A model generated the notes under the pieces. That model did no database searches and had not been told where the DNA came from. It saw nothing but the letters and a program-made list of their open reading frames with translations. This document shows positions 35,161 to 43,153 of a stretch of DNA of 64,000 nucleotides, piece by piece (position 1 is the first letter of the stretch; each line of letters opens with the position of its first letter). The translations under genes and the position numbers were made by a program. Origin of the DNA: Thiodiazotropha sp040506195 (lineage in GTDB: Bacteria; Pseudomonadota; Gammaproteobacteria; Chromatiales; Chromatiaceae); the NCBI GenBank assembly GCA_040506195.1, contig JBEVXH010000004.1:186001-250000 (forward strand), in the 5' to 3' direction.

Positions 35161-36180
35161 CTAAGCCATAACTAAACGATAACTACCCGATACTGCACGC
35201 TGGCCTCGGTGCCAACTCTTTTCCTGCTTCCTGGCAAAGGCTTTGATTCGATCAATAGCCCCGAATACCGTGAAATAATTTCGATTATAGTGACTGACAC
35301 TTGTTAACCAGGCATCCGAATTCAAACCGAGTCTCTCCAGGATAGGCGCAAGATCATTCGGTATCGCACCTTTCTTATCCTCACGTATCGCTCGTCCTGT
35401 CCAGTCCACCAGGCGCAGGTAGTCATTGAGTTCAAAATCAATACTCTTTATGGGATCTTTTTCTTTCTGCCTTTTAAACGGACGGAGTTTTGTCAGTTGC
35501 CGTTTTTGCGTCTGTTTGACTTTGCACCTGTTCTGTCGCTTGGCATACGCCTCGATACGTTCCTGAATTGAGGTAAAGTCCGATTGCTCCGGTGTCTTTG
35601 CCAAGCCGGCCCTGATAGGGTTGAGGTCCACATAAGTCATGCAGGTCAGCAGCGCACCTTCGTCAAGCAGGGCCTGGCTTTTGAACCTGCCCTCCCAAAA
35701 TCTGCCTTTGCACTGATCCTCTGCGTTGGCGTGCTGGGCCAGGTATTCGTTCATACAACGCATGAACCAACTGATGTCATAGAGGCGTGATCGCCATTTC
35801 TCAATCAACTCTGAGAGTGCTGCCCATTCCGCTTTGCTCATCATCTCACCGGCAAGATAGCGATCTGCTAGCATATGGCCTTTGTATAGCCGCATCCAGT
35901 GTTCGATGACCTGCTTATCCGTCCACGCTTTGGCCCTGTCTGCGTCTACATGCAGTACGACATGATAGTGATTGGACATGATGGCATAGGCGCAGACGTC
36001 GATAGCAAAGATATCTATCAATTCTCTCATTCGATCCAACACCCATTGGCGCCGATGCTCAAAGCTTTGGCCGGTATAGGGATCTGCACCGCATAGCCAG
36101 GCACGGCGGACGCAGCGGGAGATGCAGTGGTAGTACGGGGTGGCTTCCAAGCAGATCAGAGTTTCTCTTGCACGTGTCAT
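35161..36180 (-). mobile_element. REP-associated (Y1/HUH) transposase, full-length copy
   Basis: A 339-residue single-strand transposase of the RAYT / IS200-like group. The HUH metal site is in IMSNHYHVVLH, the family N-terminus is RARETLICLEATPYYHCISRCVRRAWLCG, the catalytic Tyr region is in MRCMNEYLA, and CKGRFWEGRFKSQAL and CMTYVDLNPIRAGLA are diagnostic. A perfect AAGGAGGT ribosome site sits seven bases before the ATG at 36180. The C-terminal third (KEKDPIKSIDFELNDYLRLVDW onwards) is present only in this copy. The N-terminal portion and leader are repeated exactly upstream. Confidence 0.88.
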
Positions 36181-36269
36181 CACAACCTCCTTGTTGTTTC
36201 TGATGAATTTCAACAACGCTACCTTATTCGTGGCTTGATCGCAATATTTTTCGGGTGTCCTTTATTTAC
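35473..36269 (-). repeat. 797-bp tandem direct repeat, unit 1
   Basis: Identical, as far as I compared, with 36270-37066, and directly abutting it. The unit holds the transposase leader, ribosome site and first 236 codons. Its borders (TTTAAACGG on one side, TTTATTTAC on the other) share only a few T-rich bases. Confidence 0.88.
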
Positions 36270-36977
36270 TTTAAACGGACGGAGTTTTGTCAGTTGCCGT
36301 TTTTGCGTCTGTTTGACTTTGCACCTGTTCTGTCGCTTGGCATACGCCTCGATACGTTCCTGAATTGAGGTAAAGTCCGATTGCTCCGGTGTCTTTGCCA
36401 AGCCGGCCCTGATAGGGTTGAGGTCCACATAAGTCATGCAGGTCAGCAGCGCACCTTCGTCAAGCAGGGCCTGGCTTTTGAACCTGCCCTCCCAAAATCT
36501 GCCTTTGCACTGATCCTCTGCGTTGGCGTGCTGGGCCAGGTATTCGTTCATACAACGCATGAACCAACTGATGTCATAGAGGCGTGATCGCCATTTCTCA
36601 ATCAACTCTGAGAGTGCTGCCCATTCCGCTTTGCTCATCATCTCACCGGCAAGATAGCGATCTGCTAGCATATGGCCTTTGTATAGCCGCATCCAGTGTT
36701 CGATGACCTGCTTATCCGTCCACGCTTTGGCCCTGTCTGCGTCTACATGCAGTACGACATGATAGTGATTGGACATGATGGCATAGGCGCAGACGTCGAT
36801 AGCAAAGATATCTATCAATTCTCTCATTCGATCCAACACCCATTGGCGCCGATGCTCAAAGCTTTGGCCGGTATAGGGATCTGCACCGCATAGCCAGGCA
36901 CGGCGGACGCAGCGGGAGATGCAGTGGTAGTACGGGGTGGCTTCCAAGCAGATCAGAGTTTCTCTTGCACGTGTCAT
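36219..36977 (-). pseudogene. RAYT transposase, truncated duplicate
   Basis: 252 codons. The first 236 are identical to the copy at 35161-36180, including the HUH motif and catalytic region. The reading frame then crosses the duplication junction at 36270 into the leader of the other copy, giving the chimeric end VNKGHPKNIAIKPRIR. The C-terminal about 100 residues of the full protein are lost. It keeps the same ribosome site and could be translated; whether it is active or interferes with the intact copy is unknown. Confidence 0.85.
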
Positions 36978-37066
36978 CACAACCTCCTTGTTGTTTCTGA
37001 TGAATTTCAACAACGCTACCTTATTCGTGGCTTGATCGCAATATTTTTCGGGTGTCCTTTATTTAC
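36270..37066 (-). repeat. 797-bp tandem direct repeat, unit 2
   Basis: Second unit of the tandem duplication, offset exactly 797 bp from 35473-36269. Its outer border at 37066 is where the interrupted beta-propeller-like gene begins, so 37066 is also the element's insertion edge. Confidence 0.88.
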
Positions 37067-37343
37067 CATCAAAACCATACGCGCGGAGTGTGTCATTGCC
37101 ATACACCCATATCTTGGAATTTGCCTGGTCCACAGAAACAGCCCGTGGATCGCCATCATCTTCAATTTCCAGTAAGATAGAACCATCTGCCGTGGCAACC
37201 TTGATGACACCGGTAGACTCTGCTACCCAAAGTGCATTGACTTGGTCAGTGGCATGAACCAGGCTGGAAAAAAAGATGATCCAGAGAAGAGTTAAGGCAA
37301 GCGATAAAACCGCGAATGGGGATCTTTTTTGGCGTCCCTGCAT
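37059..37343 (-). pseudogene. Beta-propeller-like secreted protein truncated by the transposase element
   Basis: 94 codons: a signal peptide (LSLALTLLWIIFFSSLVHA) and one and a half blades of a repeated pattern (NALWVAESTGVIKVATADG; SKIWVYGNDTLRAYGFDGK) like NHL/YVTN-type propellers. The last few bases and the stop codon come from the transposase element, whose edge is at 37066, so the gene has lost most of its blades. Its downstream remainder is not found on the far side of the element within this window. A perfect FNR-type box lies upstream. Confidence 0.65.
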
Positions 37344-37429
37344 TGTGAATTCCTTAAATTACTACGTTCAAATAATGATGTTCATTTACAATTCCAAAGA
37401 AACTTATTTGATTCCTCGCTATGAGTAAA

Positions 37430-37443
37430 TTGATTTGGATCAA
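37430..37443 (-). promoter_or_regulatory. Perfect FNR/ANR-type box
   Basis: TTGATTTGGATCAA is an exact TTGAT-N4-ATCAA palindrome. It is 87 bases upstream of the propeller-like gene, which reads away from it. At the usual -41.5 position transcription would start near 37395. This would make the now truncated gene oxygen- or nitric-oxide-responsive. Confidence 0.6.
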
Positions 37444-37619
37444 TGGAATGTCATCTATCACAAATAAGTCATTAAAGTCATAACTACTTAAATACCTTAT
37501 ATCCACACTCAATTAACCCAGAGAGTTGACCCACTGACCATCAACATACCTGTTGCGTATCAATGTTAACGCTGCCTCTTTTTATAACTTTTTAGGGTTA
37601 TTTGGCAAAAAGGCAACGC

Positions 37620-37989
37620 AAGGGTGCCCCTGCGGCCACCTGGGCGACGGCAGCAACCCCTGCAGCCCGATCACCAGGCGTCACAGAAAAGAGAGGAGTC
37701 GAGCGAAACCATCCGTCGCCGGGTCATCGCGGCCCGTGATATACAACTCCAGCGGCATGGCTGCACCAATCAGGCCCTGCAGGGATTGGACATCGTGAAA
37801 TTCGCCAGGCCGGACAAGGAGGGTAATGCACTGCTGCACCGGACGATCGAAAAACTTGGCCTGTCGATGCGCGCCTATCACCGGATTTTAAAGGTGGCAC
37901 ACACCATCGCCGACTTGGAGGTAAGCCCGACGGTGGAGACCGCGCATATCAGCGAGGCGATCGGGTATCGACGTTTGGACAGGCGTTAA
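37620..37989 (+). pseudogene. Partial repeat of the comM 3' end (copy 2)
   Basis: Matches comM 33340-33806 closely: CPCGHLGDGSN, then after a deletion of roughly 90 bases ESSETIRRRVIAARDIQLQR, ALQGLDIVKFA and on to the stop (SEAIGYRRLDRR). It lacks a start codon, and the deletion shifts the frame near 37665. It marks the right edge of the toxin/transposase segment. Confidence 0.85.
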
Positions 37990-38251
37990 CCCATACTAGC
38001 AACGCGTAGGTTGAATCCTATACCTCAATGCGTATCCGCATGTTTTTAACAATGAGTCCTGTCCTCTTGGCATGATGTCCAGAATATTAAGACACCGCTG
38101 CGAATCAGCTTGATTGTCTTGTTTAGAGCATGAAAAACATGACATGTCTTGGGATAAACACTCACCCGTATGTACGGAAATATGCTGTACAAATAACTGG
38201 ATCGATGCTAAAGTAATATCAGCTCATCGTATTGAGAGAAAGGTACCTGGT

Positions 38252-38521
38252 ATGACCACATCACGCATTGATATGCGCATTGATAACGAGATCAAGGCGG
38301 CAGCAGAGAAGGCGGCAGCGCTTCTGGGAACGAAGAGCCTGACGGAGTATATCGTGCGCCTGATCGAAAAGGACGCGCGCCGCGTCATTAGCGAGCATGA
38401 ATCCATCGTTGTCAAGGACGATCTGTTCGACCGTTTTATGAGTGCCTGTGAGGCCACAGAAGGGGCCAACCAGAAACTGCGCGACGCAAGGGATTATGCG
38501 GAAGAGCGCGGTACCAGGTGA
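38252..38521 (+). CDS. DUF1778 (TacA-like) antitoxin
   Basis: 89 residues: a ribbon-helix-helix N-terminus (MTTSRIDMRIDNEIKAAAEKAAALLG, SLTEYIVRLIEKDA) and a C-terminal toxin-binding tail. DUF1778 antitoxins bind their own promoter and neutralise GNAT toxins. The next gene begins with GTG overlapping this stop codon (GTGA), so expression is coupled. An upstream in-frame ATG at 38114 would add 46 unconvincing residues. Confidence 0.9.
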   Translation: MTTSRIDMRIDNEIKAAAEKAAALLGTKSLTEYIVRLIEKDARRVISEHESIVVKDDLFDRFMSACEATEGANQKLRDARDYAEERGTR

Positions 38522-39045
38522 CCCCGGAAACACGATTCGTTGAACTTGAAAAAACAAGGCATGATCGCGCCTCGTTCGACTGCGGCATATTAGAACTAAA
38601 CAAATTTATTCGTCAATCTGCCGCCCGACACCGGGAAGCCGGGGTCAGCATGACCATGGTCTTGCCTGCCAAATCTCCCAAAAATGAGAAGGCACATATC
38701 TGCGCTTTTTACACGCTATCCCATACCCAGATTGAGCGGGAGACGCTTCCCCCGGCTTTGGCCAAGAAACTGCCCCGATACCCCGTGCCGGTGTTGCTTG
38801 TTGCACAACTGGCCGTGCACATAGAGACGCAAGGACAGGGGCTTGGCAAGGTGACACTAATCCGAGCGCTGCGGCATTGCCTTGAGATCAATGCGCACTT
38901 ACCATCAAACGCTGTCGTCGTGGACGCGCTGGAAGAGGGTGTACAGGGGTTTTATGAACAATACGGATTTCTTGAACTGAACCGGCACAATGGCCATATC
39001 CGACTCTATCTGCCAATGAAAACGGTGGCAGCGCTGTTTTCGTAG
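38518..39045 (+). CDS. GNAT acetyltransferase toxin (TacT/AtaT type)
   Basis: A 175-residue GCN5-type acetyltransferase. Toxins of this group acetylate the amino acid on charged tRNAs and stop translation. Signatures are FDCGILELNKFIRQSAARH near the N-terminus, the acetyl-CoA loop VAQLAVHIETQGQGLGKVTL, and a catalytic Tyr region FYEQYGFLELN. It starts with GTG overlapping the antitoxin stop. Codon use matches the host better than the AT-rich toxin relics upstream. The pair lies between comM 3'-end copies 2 and 3. Confidence 0.9.
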   Translation: MTPETRFVELEKTRHDRASFDCGILELNKFIRQSAARHREAGVSMTMVLPAKSPKNEKAHICAFYTLSHTQIERETLPPALAKKLPRYPVPVLLVAQLAVHIETQGQGLGKVTLIRALRHCLEINAHLPSNAVVVDALEEGVQGFYEQYGFLELNRHNGHIRLYLPMKTVAALFS

Positions 39046-39046
39046 A

Positions 39047-39142
39047 GCGGGGCGCACCATCACCGATCTGGAGGTGAGCCCTAAGGTGGAGACGGCGTAT
39101 ATCAGCGAAGCCATCGGCTATCGCAGTTTGGACAGTGATTAA
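39047..39142 (+). pseudogene. Partial repeat of the comM 3' end (copy 3)
   Basis: About 95 bases resembling comM 33713-33806: RTITDLEVSPKVETAYISEAIG and YRSLDSD plus stop, with clearly more differences than copy 2. It abuts the GNAT gene on the left and the convergent yajL stop on the right, and marks the outer edge of the island array. Confidence 0.8.
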
Positions 39143-39687
39143 CGCACAAGCCCCTGCTCGACCTGGTCTCTTGTCTCCCTACCGCTCAGTTGCTCAATCA
39201 GCTCCAGGGCAAAATCCATCGCCGTGCCCGGCCCCCGGGAGGTGATCACCCGGTCGTCGCTGATGACGCGTTCAAGCTGCACATCGACCTGGGGCAGATC
39301 CATATTGTCCAACACCCCCGGATAGCTGGTTGCTCGGCGCCCCTGCAACAGGCCGGCGCCGGCCAGCACCTTGGGTGCGGCACAGATTGCGGCAGTGAAT
39401 TTACCCTGTTGGTTGAGGCGTTTCAGCATCTCATGGATGCGGGGATCCGCATCGAGATAGTCGGCACCGGGCAGGCCGCCGGGTAGGACCATCATATCGA
39501 ACGCCTGATCCATGACGGCATCGAGGGTGGTATCCGGTACCAGGGTGATGCCTCTCGAGGCCTTTACCGGCCCGGCTTTCAGGCCGGCGGTAACCACCTC
39601 GATACCGGCCCTTGTCAGTAGATCTGTGATGGTGACTGCTTCAAGCTCTTCGCACCCTTCGGCGAGGGGGACGAGTACGCGTGCCAT
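39139..39687 (-). CDS. yajL: DJ-1/PfpI-family protein (YajL-like)
   Basis: A 182-residue class I glutamine amidotransferase-like protein. The N-terminus is ARVLVPLAEGCEELEAVT with the conserved Glu; the nucleophile Cys lies in AAICAAPKVLAGAGLL, with the GRRATSYPG motif after it. YajL/DJ-1 proteins protect thiols and glycated groups from oxidative or electrophile damage. Its start lies 73 bases inside the 3' end of the upstream deacetylase gene, in another frame. Confidence 0.88.
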   Translation of the reverse strand: MARVLVPLAEGCEELEAVTITDLLTRAGIEVVTAGLKAGPVKASRGITLVPDTTLDAVMDQAFDMMVLPGGLPGADYLDADPRIHEMLKRLNQQGKFTAAICAAPKVLAGAGLLQGRRATSYPGVLDNMDLPQVDVQLERVISDDRVITSRGPGTAMDFALELIEQLSGRETRDQVEQGLVR

Positions 39688-40448
39688 AGTGGCCTCCCGG
39701 TATTGATCAGTTCAGAGACGGGTACCAGCTCAATGCCCTGTAGCTTTAGTTTAGGCAACTCTTCCTGGAGTACGGCCAGGGTTTGAGGGTAGGGATGGGC
39801 AATACCGATCGCATGACCCTGGGTACGCGCCTTCAACAGTAATTTATCCAACTGACGCCTGATTTCCACCTCTTCGGGTGCATTGTCGAGAAACACGTGC
39901 CGCCGGGAAGCGGCGATCAGATTTTTGCTGGCTACGCGTTCGGCGACTGTGGCATCGGTGGTTCGACTATCGATGAAATAGAGCCCGCTGGCGCGCAACT
40001 CACTCATCAGCCAGCGCATGGCTGTGGGATCCCTGGTCAACAGGCTTCCCATATGGTTGTTGACCCCTGCGACATAGGGAACGGACGCAATATTGCGTTG
40101 CAGGGTCTGGATGAATCGCTCCCTCGACATAGCCAGGGTCAGTGCCCCATTGCCCAGGGGATTACCGTTGTCCGATTCCATGGGCTGGTGCAGCATGACC
40201 TCTTTATTCGAGGCGTGCGCCTCGCTCGCCAGCTGCCAGGCAAAAGGGGTTTGCGGGAGGAAAGAGTAGGTCACTGGCCCAGGCAGGGCCAACGCGCGTT
40301 CCCCAGCAACCTTCTGGTTTCCCAGGTCGTCGATGATCAGGGCTATTTTCACCGGGCTTGGTGATGCGGTACTGCCCTCATCCGCCATACCGGCAGTCGT
40401 GGTTGCAAGCAGGCATATCCAGCAGATCAGTAACACAAGGCGATGCAT
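39615..40448 (-). CDS. yibQ: Divergent polysaccharide deacetylase family protein (YibQ-like)
   Basis: About 277 residues with a signal peptide (LVLLICWICLLATTTAGMA). The NodB-like divergent deacetylase domain begins KIALIIDDLGNQ and contains LHQPMES, VAGVNNHMGSLLT, YFIDSRTT and AIGIAHPYPQTL. It ends normally at ELVPVSELI and then runs a further 29 residues over the yajL start. The order gpmI-envC-ctp-yibQ is as in many gammaproteobacteria; the role is probably in envelope maintenance. ATG at 40448 chosen over a TTG at 40469. Confidence 0.87.
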   Translation of the reverse strand: MHRLVLLICWICLLATTTAGMADEGSTASPSPVKIALIIDDLGNQKVAGERALALPGPVTYSFLPQTPFAWQLASEAHASNKEVMLHQPMESDNGNPLGNGALTLAMSRERFIQTLQRNIASVPYVAGVNNHMGSLLTRDPTAMRWLMSELRASGLYFIDSRTTDATVAERVASKNLIAASRRHVFLDNAPEEVEIRRQLDKLLLKARTQGHAIGIAHPYPQTLAVLQEELPKLKLQGIELVPVSELINTGRPLWHAYSSPSPKGAKSLKQSPSQIY

Positions 40449-40465
40449 CGCTGCCCTTTTTCCAC

Positions 40466-41797
40466 TCAACTGGTGGTTTTCTTGCTGCGCAGAATGGCCA
40501 GACCCTTGAGCAGATTCAGCGCCTCACCCAACTGATAGTCTTTCTTGACCATATCCCGTTTCTCATCGGCCTGACTGTCTTTATTCTCTTCACTCTTTTT
40601 CGACCCTTTCCCATTTCCATTGATAAGATGACCGGAAAGATTTGACTCCTTGATCGGCTTGACCTTGCTATCCTCCGCCTTGGAAACGGTCAGGTCCTCT
40701 AGTTCGATATCGGGTTCGATCCCCTCCGCCTGGATCGAACGCCCGGAAGGGGTAAAGTATCTTGCGGTCGTCAACTTGACCGCGGCAGTGTCGGTAATGG
40801 GAATGATGGTCTGAACCGAGCCTTTACCGAAGGTGCGGCTACCCATGATGACGGCGCGATTCTGATCCTGCAGTGCACCCGCCACGATCTCCGAGGCCGA
40901 CGCCGAGCCTTCATTCACCAGAACCACAATCGGTGCGCCATCGAGGACATCATCCGGCGCCGCTTCGAAGCGCAGCTGGGAATCGTTCTCTCTCCCCTCC
41001 GTATAGACGATCAATCCGGACTCCAGAAAGGCATCGCTGACGGAAACGGCGGCATTCAATACCCCGCCAGGATTGTTCCTCAAATCCAGCACCATGCCCA
41101 GCAGCGACCCCTCCACTTCGCCTTTCAGCCTGTCCAGGGATTTCAGCATGTCACTGGTGGTATTTGTCTGGAACTGGGATATGCGCAGATAGGCAAAGCG
41201 TTCATCCAGAAGACGGCTCTTGATACTGACGACCCGGATGACGTCACGCACCACGATAATCTTGAGCGGCTTCTCTTCCCCCTTGCGTACGATAGTCAGC
41301 TCGAGCGAGGTGCCGGGTTTCCCGCGCATCAGGGCGACCGCTTCATTCAAGCTGAGCCCTTTGACCGGAGTGTCATCGAGACGAACAATCAGGTCGCCGC
41401 TACGGACCCCGGCACGCTGAGCGGGGGTGTCGTCAATGGGGGAGATCACTTTGACGAAGCCGTCTTCCATGCCCACTTCGATACCCAGGCCGCCGAATTC
41501 ACCCTTGGTGCCGACCTGCAACTCCTTATAGTCGTCCGCATCCAGATAGTTGGAATGAGGATCGAGACCTGAAACCATGCCGCGAATCGCGTTCTCCAGA
41601 AGCACCTCGTCCTCAACCGGCTCCACATAGTTGGCCTTGATGCGCCCGAAGATATCGGCAAATGTGCGCAGCTGTTGCAGGGGCAGGCTCTCCAGCTCCT
41701 CTTTCGCCATTGTCTGAGATGCGCCCAGTGAGAGACTGACACAAACCATAATCAGACCAAGACCTCGCAGAGAAGCTTGTCTTACTACTCTTATCAT
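40466..41797 (-). CDS. S41-family C-terminal processing protease
   Basis: 443-residue periplasmic serine protease (Ctp/Prc type): signal peptide, an N-terminal cap, a PDZ domain (about 90-170, FGGLGIEVGMEDGFVKVISP to VIRVVSIKS) and the protease core. The catalytic Ser is in NEGSASASEIVAGAL and the Lys in SRTFGKGSVQT. The C-terminus is a long charged tail (KGSKKSEENKDSQADEKRD). It is placed between envC and yibQ, probably co-transcribed with both. Confidence 0.93.
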   Translation of the reverse strand: MIRVVRQASLRGLGLIMVCVSLSLGASQTMAKEELESLPLQQLRTFADIFGRIKANYVEPVEDEVLLENAIRGMVSGLDPHSNYLDADDYKELQVGTKGEFGGLGIEVGMEDGFVKVISPIDDTPAQRAGVRSGDLIVRLDDTPVKGLSLNEAVALMRGKPGTSLELTIVRKGEEKPLKIIVVRDVIRVVSIKSRLLDERFAYLRISQFQTNTTSDMLKSLDRLKGEVEGSLLGMVLDLRNNPGGVLNAAVSVSDAFLESGLIVYTEGRENDSQLRFEAAPDDVLDGAPIVVLVNEGSASASEIVAGALQDQNRAVIMGSRTFGKGSVQTIIPITDTAAVKLTTARYFTPSGRSIQAEGIEPDIELEDLTVSKAEDSKVKPIKESNLSGHLINGNGKGSKKSEENKDSQADEKRDMVKKDYQLGEALNLLKGLAILRSKKTTS

Positions 41798-41822
41798 CTG
41801 TTTTACCTATTAACGTGCAGCC

Positions 41823-41854
41823 AGGGCCTGTTCACATTCATCCAGTTGACCCTA
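41823..41854 (+). repeat. Collapsed relic of dispersed inverted-repeat element
   Basis: AGGGCCTGTTCACATTCATC followed at once by CAGTTGACCCTA, that is, both ends of the 98-bp element facing each other with the centre missing. It lies in the envC-ctp gap. A weak case on its own, supported by the other copies. Confidence 0.4.
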
Positions 41855-43150
41855 GCTCATTGATTGAACGGCTGTTTGCCCAATAACCAAAGGCATCGCT
41901 GGCGTTGACCCTTGAAAAGTGTGAGTGATTGCATAAAAAGATAGTTCCTTTTGCCTGATTTTACGTCCCCAACCGGCAATTTTTCTGCCTTTTATGCGCT
42001 GACACCACTGGATCGGGTTTTTCGGCTGTCCATTGTGTCTGATGCCGAAATAGACCCCGGATGATGTCCGACCGCCACTGTTGCCCACCTGGGCCACCAC
42101 CTCTCCCGGCTCAACCCACTCGCCCGTCTCTTTGAAGAGGCTCTGGTTGTGGCCATACAGGCTCATGTAACCGTCGCCATGATCGATGATCAGCAACAAC
42201 CCGAAACCCCGCAGCCAATCGGCGAAGGCGACCCTGCCGTGGTGAATGGCGCGAACCTCCCGCCCTTCCGGGGCAGCGATGAGCACCCCGTCCCACTTGA
42301 GTTTACCCACCTCCCGTTCCGACCCGAAGCGCGCCACCAGCCTGCCGCGAGAGGGCCAGGGCAGTTTGCCTTTTCGGGAGTTGAAGGGAACATGAGCGGT
42401 GGAGTCGAGGGGGATGTCGGAGAGCGCCTGCTGGATCTGCGCAAGCAGTGACCGAAGTTGCTTCTCATCCGACTTGAGACCATCCAGCTCCTCCCCTTTG
42501 TCCTTCAAGCGCTTGTTAAGACTCGCGATGATCTTCTTTCGTCCGGTCCTGGCCGCTTCAAGCTGTCGTTTCTGGTTTTGGTTCTTTGACAGCAGCTGCT
42601 GCAAACGCTGCTCCTCCTGAGCTATCTCCCGCTCGATGCTCCGCAGATGCCGCAGACTCTCTTTAATTGTGTTCATCTGCTGCACGCGGGCCGAGTTGAA
42701 ATAATCGTAGTACACCATAATACGACTGACTACTGCGGGATCCTGCTGATTGAGCAGTATTTTCAACTTTTCCTGCCGCCCCATGGCATAGCCCGCGCGT
42801 AGCTGCCGCTCAAGCGAGGCACGGTGCTGATCCAGGTGAAGGCGTGCATCGGCACGCTCACTTTCAAGCCCGGCAAGACGGCGCTTCTGTCGGTTCAAAC
42901 TCTGTTCCGTGACCCGGATTCGGCGAGCAAAGTCTCCAATCTGCTTCTCTGTATTCTGCAGGGCCTGGCTTTGTTGCTCCCACTTGCCATGGGTTGAGCG
43001 TAACTGTTTCTGCAGTGATTGGATGCGTTTTTTCACCTGCTCCAGTTTGACTCTGGCCTCTTGCTCGGACTCCTCTGCGACAACGGGGTGGGATAAGAGG
43101 CTAAGCATCATTCCCAATGAGAGAGCCATCAGGCCGCTCGCCCGCCCCAT
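41852..43150 (-). CDS. envC: Murein hydrolase activator EnvC
   Basis: About 432 residues: signal peptide (GLMALSLGMMLSLLSHPVVA), a long coiled coil (residues about 28-250) and a degenerate LytM/M23 domain (HGDGYMSLYGHNQSLFKETG, NSGGRTSSGVYFGIRHNG). The catalytic His of true endopeptidases is replaced, as in E. coli EnvC, which activates AmiA/AmiB amidases at the septum. The about 50 residues after the LytM domain (KGRKIAGWGRKIRQKE onward) are unusual. Start is the ATG at 43150, five bases after the gpmI stop. Confidence 0.9.
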   Translation of the reverse strand: MGRASGLMALSLGMMLSLLSHPVVAEESEQEARVKLEQVKKRIQSLQKQLRSTHGKWEQQSQALQNTEKQIGDFARRIRVTEQSLNRQKRRLAGLESERADARLHLDQHRASLERQLRAGYAMGRQEKLKILLNQQDPAVVSRIMVYYDYFNSARVQQMNTIKESLRHLRSIEREIAQEEQRLQQLLSKNQNQKRQLEAARTGRKKIIASLNKRLKDKGEELDGLKSDEKQLRSLLAQIQQALSDIPLDSTAHVPFNSRKGKLPWPSRGRLVARFGSEREVGKLKWDGVLIAAPEGREVRAIHHGRVAFADWLRGFGLLLIIDHGDGYMSLYGHNQSLFKETGEWVEPGEVVAQVGNSGGRTSSGVYFGIRHNGQPKNPIQWCQRIKGRKIAGWGRKIRQKELSFYAITHTFQGSTPAMPLVIGQTAVQSMS

Positions 43151-43153
43151 CAA

